A stretch of 64,000 nucleotides of DNA from Terana coerulea (Eukaryota; Basidiomycota; Agaricomycetes; Polyporales; Phanerochaetaceae), in the NCBI GenBank assembly GCA_024811115.1, contig JAKOGH010000812.1:248001-312000 (forward strand). Reading direction: 5' to 3'. The translations under genes and the position numbers were made by a program. This document shows positions 57,236 through 64,000 of this stretch, one piece after another; the stretch's first letter is position 1, and each line of letters starts with the position of its first letter. Below the pieces are notes generated by a model that worked only from the letters and a program-made list of their open reading frames with translations, made no database searches and had not been told where the DNA came from.

Positions 57236-57911
57236 CAGGACCCCTGACAATAGGGGGAGACGCCTGAGGCCAAATCCGTATCATTTTGACGAAATTTGAC
57301 CCCTCACGCCTGGTGCAGTCCGTATCAAAAGCCGGCCGTCAGGCCGGCGAGCCTGAGCCTTTGGTCCGTATCCGACCTGCGAAAGGAGGTATGCCTGATC
57401 CCCTGGGCCCGAGGCCTGAGGCGGAACGACTCGGCCCTTTGACCGTCCTGGGTTACTTAGCTTGACGAGTTACCGAGAAATCAAAATTCTTGCGTACTCT
57501 CTGCCGAGCTGAACGCAATGAGGTCTCGAGAGGCCATAGTTGCCGCGGTCTAGCTCGACGCTGCTAAGGCGCGTGGGAACCCGGCGACCGAGGCAGATGC
57601 TGTTGCAGAAGCAACAGCAAGCGAGAAGTATGTAGTGTGTACATGTGTAATATACAGCCTTACAGCATGAAACGTCCATTCTCGGCCTGCTTCATGGTGC
57701 GCTGAGCAATGTACTTACACTGTATAATATGTACTGCAAGCCTGGGACGCCTGGTCCTGTCCGTCCGTATCAAATCCGGCCGTCAGGCCGGAACGCCTGA
57801 GGCAATCCGTACTGATTTGACCCAAAATCAGAAGTTTCCGTCCGTATTCCTGGGACGAAATCGCGGACCCCGGCTCAGACGTCCCCCCTATTGTCAGGGG
57901 TCCTGGGGCAC
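57230..57911. mobile_element. Non-autonomous TIR element, ~670 bp
   Basis: Ends are inverted repeats beginning CAGGACCCCTGACAATAGGG (57236 onward; 57905 backward), nearly identical over about 36 bp. GGGCAC is present at both flanks (57230-57235 and 57906-57911), a possible 6-bp target duplication. The interior contains two direct copies of a CCGTATCAAA-CCGGCCGTCAGGCCGG motif (57327-57352 and 57764-57790) and no coding sequence. The CAGG start is reminiscent of hAT ends, but an 8-bp duplication is not seen. Confidence 0.75.
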
Positions 57912-60221
57912 CCGTTGGCGCGCCGGGCTTCAGATCAGCGAGCCGGAAGCCTAACTGCCTGAAGGATCTGGTCATCATACGGCACCGTCAGATGGAATCA
58001 GCGAACGTGCAGGCAGCGTGCATCGCACACCTGGCACTCAGCGTGGGCGCAATCTTGTTCTTGTGTCTCCGTTGACGTCCGGCAGGATGCGGCGGCGTGG
58101 GCGAGATGGCCTGCAGGCCAATGATGGGCGGAGGCGCGTATGGCCCGCAAAGTACCCTTGAGGCTGAACATAGCAGGATGTCATACCAGATAGCAGACAT
58201 TCAAGCTAACAAACACACTTGTCGATCATATTACATACCATGCCTATCAGCTCTACGGTGCGTAAGTATCTGCAACGACGCATGGCGTGCTTCGAGAGCT
58301 AGGCTCCCGAGAGGGCTATCACCGCAGCGCGCGCGCTGAAGTGCGTGCGGTAGCGTAACCAGGGACGCACCAACAAACATGTTCGAGCGTGTTCGTCGCC
58401 GATGTCGCAAGATGAGTGCGGTGCCCGCTGCGGATGGCCCTGCCTGTGTCCGAACGCGCCATGACACGCCATAGGGGACGGCGCCGCGGCGCGGGTCACC
58501 GGGCGGGCCCGCGCAGCAGCGGCATGACGCGTCGGCCGTGACATACACACTCAGCGGTCCCGCCGCCGCCAGGGCGCCCCGCACGGACAAATGTGCCCAG
58601 CGGGTCGACCACGGTGGGCGTAACCTCAGAGCCTCCGCTGACCAGTTTCCCGTGGGGCCACCCTATATTGCGCACGGCGATCGACTCTTCGGATGCAGAC
58701 AGGTTTCGCCCTGCGTCGCCCCAAGGCACCCACAATAACGAGAGCAACGACGGGTATGTATATTGCAAAACATGGGCAGCCGTGCTGGCAGTGTGGGAGG
58801 CGAATAATATCATATGCAGGAGAGGCGGACGCTACGACCGCGAGGGTACTCGCGCGGCGGCAGGCCCGATCCGGAAACATCTCGGGAGCACGGCTGCTCG
58901 CGCGGCGCATGGCCCCCAGGCGATTGACCCGCGCATTCGTCCGACCGTCCGACCATCCACGTCGCCAAAATAAACACGGACAGGTGCCCGTCGGCCGGGT
59001 GGTCAGGCGCCAGCGTGCCCACTACGGCGCAGGCCCCATGTGGGACGGAGGAGGGGCAGCGCGGGCCTGTGAAGACGATGCGAAAAGCGGACGGGCGTTG
59101 GCTCGCGGGGCGTTTGCGTGAGAGCGGGGGAGAGGGCTGAGGCGACGGAAGGGGACGAGCGTGGGTGCCGCGGCAGGACAGAACCTGGCCGGGCTCTTCA
59201 ATTCGTGCATTGGGATTCAGACGACGAAAGCGGCGCGCACATGGCGCGCGTGGCGGATGCGGGCTGCTGCCTGTGCGGCGTGCTCACGTATGTAAAAAAA
59301 AAATGCGACAGGGGGCCGTTGTGGCGGTGGGGAACCCGGCCGGAGAGGATTGGCCGGCGAAAGGCAAAAGGGCGGATGGGCTGGGGAGGAGCGAGAAGTC
59401 GGCGGGTGAGAGGAATAGCGCCTGGATGCATGTGGACGGAGGTGCCACATGCGGTCTGGTCCCTCGTAGCGATGCGGTGTACGTGTACGGTGCACCGAAC
59501 CTGCTGCGGGGTATACTATTGTTTTTATTTTATTTTATTTGCGCCGTGTTTTTTTATTCTCTGCTGGCCACCGTCGCTCGTCGTCCAACACACCGTGCAC
59601 AGCGCCCGACGTCGTGGGCAGCGGCGGGAAAGAGAAAGGCAAGGTTGCGATCGCATCCGAGGGGAGCATATGGACCGTGGCTGATGAGTGCAATCTACCG
59701 TGTGGGTGTCATGCTGCAGGCTAGCCCTGCGCTTATCCCTTACCGCCCCAATTCAACCTCCGCTCCTCACCAGCTTTGTCTCTCCCCGTCATCTGCCTCC
59801 CTCCCACAGGGCATCGCCCTCGTCCACGACAGCGACCTCGACGACGACGACCCTCAGGGTATCTTCACCGTCGGGTTCCACTGCCTACAGGCATTTGAAC
59901 GACGCAAAGCCAGTCGACGACCTACCCCCTCCCACCGGTCGCCTCCCTCTCCCGTCTTCTCTTCTGGTTCGAGTCAATTCTCTCTACTACACCAGCTCTC
60001 TCGTTTCCATCCTGACCCTGAACCTAAACACACACCGTCGCATGCATATCGTTGTCTAATTCTCGCCACCACCTCTCTCCCCCACTCTCCTCGACTCCCT
60101 CTGCGACGTTCCGCATCGCCTCGCTCATCCCGGAGATCAGAGCACGCATCCTCCCATCCTTTGCTTTTGCGTGCGCTTTCGTGTGTGTGTGTTGTCAGTG
60201 TTCTAGTTTCAAGTCACCATC
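57912..60221. other. Gene-poor region and kinase leader
   Basis: No gene called in 57912-59700. 59740-60200 is strongly C/T-rich (CCTC, TCTC runs), as expected for the 5' leader of the downstream kinase; A and T homopolymers occur at 59295-59304 and 59520-59560. Confidence 0.5.
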
Positions 60222-63200
60222 ATGTTGTCGTACTCGGTCCAGCTCCCGCCCATGTCCCTCTCCTCCAAGCCCAAGGCCCGCAAGGCCGCGACCGCTCCCC
60301 ACCCCTTCCACCGACCGACGTAGCGCATGACCAGAACCCGACCCCCGCCCGCCGCACCGGCCCTGCGACACGCTCGCGCTCGACCCTCAACGCGGGCCCC
60401 GCCTACGGACACTCGATCCCCCTCGCCATCTCGACGGCCTTCCCGCCGCCGGCCTCGCCCTCCGTGCCGTCCTCGTCCCTCTCCTCGCCCTCGCCCTCGC
60501 TCCCGCCGACGCCCAGCCTCGGCGCCGCCTTCCCGTTCCCGCAGCAGCTCCACGGCTCGCCCTCTCCGCGCCTCGCGCCCGCGCAGCTCGCGAAAGCGGC
60601 GCCGCGCTCGCCGTACCCCGCGAACAGTGCGCCGCTGCCCGTGCCCGGCACGCGCTCGCCCCGGTCCTCGAAGCTGCCGTCGTTCTCGGGCCTCCCGTCG
60701 CCCGTGCTGTCGTCGCCCGGCCTGGGCGCAGCTTACTACGGTCGTTCGGCGTCCGGCGCCTCGAGCACGCCGTCGTCGTTCTCATCAAGCGCGATCGACG
60801 TCCTGGCCCCCGGTGCGTTGGTCGGCGAGGGGCTGGAGCTCGAGGGGCAGGCGATGCAGCGGGTGCTGATTGGCGGCGAGCAGGGGGTGCAGGGGCGTGA
60901 GGCGCCGGCGAAGGTGTTTGAGGTGGTGCGACGGCTGGGGACGGGGAGCTACGCGGTTGTGTATTTGGTGCGGGAGGTGCTGCGCATGGGCGCCGAGCAG
61001 GACGGTGCGTGCGAAAGCGACGGCGCGGAGCTCGACATGAGCATGGACGGGCACGACCGTGATGAGGTGTGCTGCGATAAGGCGGAGGGCCCGGTGTATG
61101 GAAAGGAGTACGCGATCAAGGTGTTGAGCAAGGCGAACTTGGATGACGAGGCGTTGACTGCGCAGCTGTTCGAGGTGCGTGCACTTGCAGGTGTTCATTG
61201 ACGGCGTACTCATCGGCGCAAATAGGCTACGATTCACCAATCTCTTCCGTCGCATCCCAACATTGTGACGCTTCACCGGACGCTCGAAACACCATCGTAC
61301 CTTCTGCTGTTGCTCGAGTTTGTCCCTGGTGAAGATCTCTTCTACTTCTTGGAGCAGGCGCGCGATCACTACGACCCCGGCTGCCCCTCGTCGCCCGGGC
61401 TCCTCTCCGCCCCGCTCTCGCCCGTGACGCCGTCCGCGCCCCTGCAGTCCACGTCGCCCGACTCGGACTGCTCCGTCTCCTCGGACTGCTCGTCGCGCAC
61501 GCCGCCGACGCCGTCGCTGCTCGCGACGCTCGCGCCGACGAAGCTGCTCGCCCGCACGCGGCTGAAGCTCATCGCGAGCATGTTCAAGCAGATGTGCGAC
61601 GCCGTCGCCGCGTGCCACGACGCGGGCGTCTTCCACCGCGACATCAAGCCCGAGAACTTCATCGTCACCGACGGCGTGAACGAGGTGCGCGTGCCGGGCC
61701 CTGGCGGGAGCGAGGAGGTCCACCGCGAGCGGCGGGTGGTCGTGAAGCTGACGGACTTTGGGCTGAGCACGACGGACGTGCACTCGGCCGACATGGACTG
61801 TGGAAGTGCGCCGTACATGAGTTATGGTGAGTTTCCGTTGGCTTTGCTTTCTTGGAGCTGGAACCGTGCTGATGAGGTTGGATGTGCAGAATGCCGGAAT
61901 AACATACACCCTACTTATATGCCCCGTGCGGCCGACGTCTGGTCACTCGGTATAGTACTTATCAACATGTGAGTAACACCAGGGCATATGCGGTGTTTTA
62001 TGTGATACTAAAGTATTTATTAGGTTGTACCACTACAACCCCTGGACGGATACAACCGACGGTGTCTGCACCTCGTTCAACGTGTTCAAGCAGAATCCTG
62101 TCCATTTCTTCACGTCTCGCTTTTCTGGCATGACCCAGCCCGTTGCAGAATTCCTCGCCACGAAGGTCTTCTGCATCCTCCCGAATCCGGAGGACGACTT
62201 GGCGCGAGTCAGCGCCAGGGAGTTCGGCCAGTGGATTCGCGACCTGCCCGACCTGCTCGCCCCGACGCTCCGTCCCAGCAGCGGCCACAGCAGGACGGCG
62301 AGCTACGTCAGCATGGCCGAAGTGCAGGGCTACCGGCTCGCTTCCATCCCTCACTCGCGCCGCCCGAGCCTGCGGTCTGCGACGGGCTCGCGGGTTCCAT
62401 CTGGGCTTGCGTCGCAACGCGCGAGCTGGGTGGAGACGCTCAGCCGGAAACCGAGCCTCGGCCCCGCATTCGAGGAGGACCAGGAGAACCAGCCGATGGG
62501 CCTCAACGGCCTGGGACTGGGCGGCCTGTCGCCCGTGCAGGACCAGGAGATCGAGGAGGAGCCCATCTTCGCCGTCCAGGAGGACGACCAGCACGACGAG
62601 GAGCCGAACTCGCGCAGCGCGTCCACACAGAAGCGGCGCAAGCGCGGTGCCCGCAAGGGCAAGAACGCCGCCGGCGCGTCGGTGTCGCCAGCCCCCGTGG
62701 CGGCGCCCGAGGACGACACCCTGGACACGCTGGCCTCGGCGAGCCAGAAGCTGGCGCGCGAGCTGAGCAAGACGTCGAAGAAGCCGGGTGTGTCGTCCCC
62801 GCTGGCCACCAGCGCGGTGTACAACTCGTCGGACACCCAGACTCCCCAGGCGGCGCTCGCGCCCGTGCCCGCCCCGGCACCCGCGCCCGCGCCCGTCATC
62901 ACGAAGAAGCCGTCGAAGTGGAAGCTCACGTTTGGCAAGAGCTCGAGCACGAGCGGCACGTCGGCGCCGGCGCTGCCGAACGTGAAGGAGGACCTGGACG
63001 CGAAGGTCTCCTCCACGGCGAGCAACGTCACGAACCTGATCATGGGTTTGAATGCGCCGGCTGCGTCCAAGGCCCCCGCGGCCTCGTCCTCGCACCCCTA
63101 CGCGCACCCCGCGCCCGCGGCCTCGGCCGCCACGTCGTCGTCTGCCTCGTTCGTCTCGCACACCCCGTCGCGCTACGCGCCGTCCGCGAACTCAAGCGTT

Positions 63201-64000
63201 GTCTCGCTGGACGATCCCGCGTATGCCCGGGGCCGCCGCTACCGCGCCCCCGCGGGCGACAGAGAGATCGGAATGTGGGGCGCGTCGACAGTGAGTGCCT
63301 TTGCCAATTCCGGACACGGACAGCCCAGTAACCGCCTTGCCCCCTCCTCTTCCTCTCCGTACCACCCTGCGTTGGCGCGGCCCCCGCAGCAGCAGCAGCC
63401 CCGCGGCGTGTCCCCGGCGTCGACGAGCGCGGCCTCGATCCACAGCGCGTCGACGGCGTCGACGAACTGGCGCAGCTCGATGGCGAGCACGAGCAGCGCG
63501 GCGACGAGCACTTCGGCGTTCACGCGCTACAGCAACGGCAGCGCGCGCAGCGTGTCGACCGCGGCGACGTCCGTGTCGAACACGAGCTGGCGCAGCGCGG
63601 GCGCGAAGAGCGCGGCGGGCAGTTACCAGTCGAGTCTCTCGACCCGGGATCCGCGGCTGCCGCTCAACGTCAAGCGTAAGTCCTTAACTCATTCAATCTA
63701 GCTGTGTCGTCTCTAACGTGGTGGGCTTTCCAGTGGTGGAGGGCGAGCCCTGGGAACTGTCCGAGCTGCCGCGTCAGATGTATCCGGACCCCGACAACGT
63801 CAAGTTCAGCGCGCCGCCAGTGCGCAAGCGCGGGCCGAAGGCGAAGAACGGTGCGATCCTGGACACCATCTCCGAGCGGCCGTACGTGCAGTCGCCGCTC
63901 GCGCAGCCGCCGCGCATGGACGCCGCGACGAGCACGACGGACCTCAGCCGCGCAGCGTCGGGTGACGGCAAGAGCGACGAGTCCAGCACGTCGCCCGGCC
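60222..64000 (+). CDS. Ser/Thr protein kinase, Ran1/Ksp1-like (partial)
   Basis: Start ATG 60222 (MLSYSVQLPPM). A Ser/Pro/Ala-rich N-terminus of ~220 residues leads into the kinase domain: glycine loop RRLGTGSYAVVYLVREV, lysine motif YAIKVLSKANL, LLLLLEFVPGEDLFYFLEQARD, catalytic loop HRDIKPENF, DFGLST, PYMSYECR and AADVWSLGIVLINMLYHYNPW. Introns are recognisable at 61171-61226, 61827-61890, 61969-62023 and near 63675. The long Ser/Ala-rich C-terminal half resembles Ran1/Pat1, Ksp1 and Sks1-type kinases that tie nutrient state to meiosis or filamentation; which one is not decidable. One C is missing in the run 60302-60305. The gene continues past the window edge, so the C-terminus is not seen. 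Confidence 0.88.

Noticed and set aside
59165..60221. N-terminal extension of the kinase frame back to 59165
   Set aside because: The stretch is C/T-rich leader with unnatural protein composition; the ATG at 60222 gives a typical N-terminus after one corrected C.

Overview
The window is genomic DNA of a basidiomycete fungus, most likely an Agaricomycete. Genes carry several short introns (about 48-65 nt, GTRNGT...YAG), GC content is high in exons, and several families are typical of mushroom-forming fungi: a FunK1-type protein kinase, a DUF6533 membrane protein, a TPR-CHAT protein and HMG-box-like proteins with no close match I can name. No prokaryotic operons, CRISPR arrays, tRNA or rRNA genes were seen.

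Layout. 0-1.6 kb: basic, probably nuclear hypothetical protein (-). 3.8-6.0 kb: small hypothetical protein and a DHDPS-family aldolase/lyase (-). 8.2-9.8 kb: HMG-box-like protein (+). 11.2-14.2 kb: NAD kinase (+). 14.4-15.5 kb: alpha/beta hydrolase (-). 16.5-19.1 kb: FunK1 kinase (-). 20.7-22.2 kb: formate/nitrite transporter (-), with a decayed copy of its 3' end at 16.27 kb. 24.1-24.8 kb: non-autonomous DNA transposon with an 8-bp target duplication. 26.1-27.1 kb: hemerythrin-like HHE protein (+). 28.1-32.4 kb: two more HMG-like proteins (-). 33.3-34.2 kb: divergent pair, Emi1/DUF3128 (-) and a 93-aa protein (+). 34.9-36.8 kb: DUF6533 membrane protein (+). 37.6-41.8 kb: HMT1/ABCB6-type ABC half-transporter (+). 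42.5-43.3 kb: glycine-rich RRM protein (+). 45.7-47.0 kb: membrane-anchored esterase (+). 47.3-52.9 kb: a rearranged block, decayed UTP6 copy, broken TPR-CHAT gene, then the fuller UTP6 gene. 52.9-60.2 kb: GC-rich, gene-poor stretch holding a second TIR element. 60.2 kb to the right edge: Ran1/Ksp1-like Ser/Thr kinase, running off the window.

The genes are mostly unrelated housekeeping, transport and signalling genes; I see no convincing biosynthetic cluster or defence operon. The clearest pattern is technical. At least nine otherwise well-conserved genes each need one or more single/double base insertions in a homopolymer run (mostly G/C, a few A) to read through. In the five genes whose exon sums test this directly, total coding length becomes divisible by three exactly when those bases are added. 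That points to systematic homopolymer under-calling in this assembly rather than mass pseudogenisation. Separate from this, the UTP6 copy and TPR-CHAT gene show genuine decay (lost start, internal deletion, inversion, in-frame stop).
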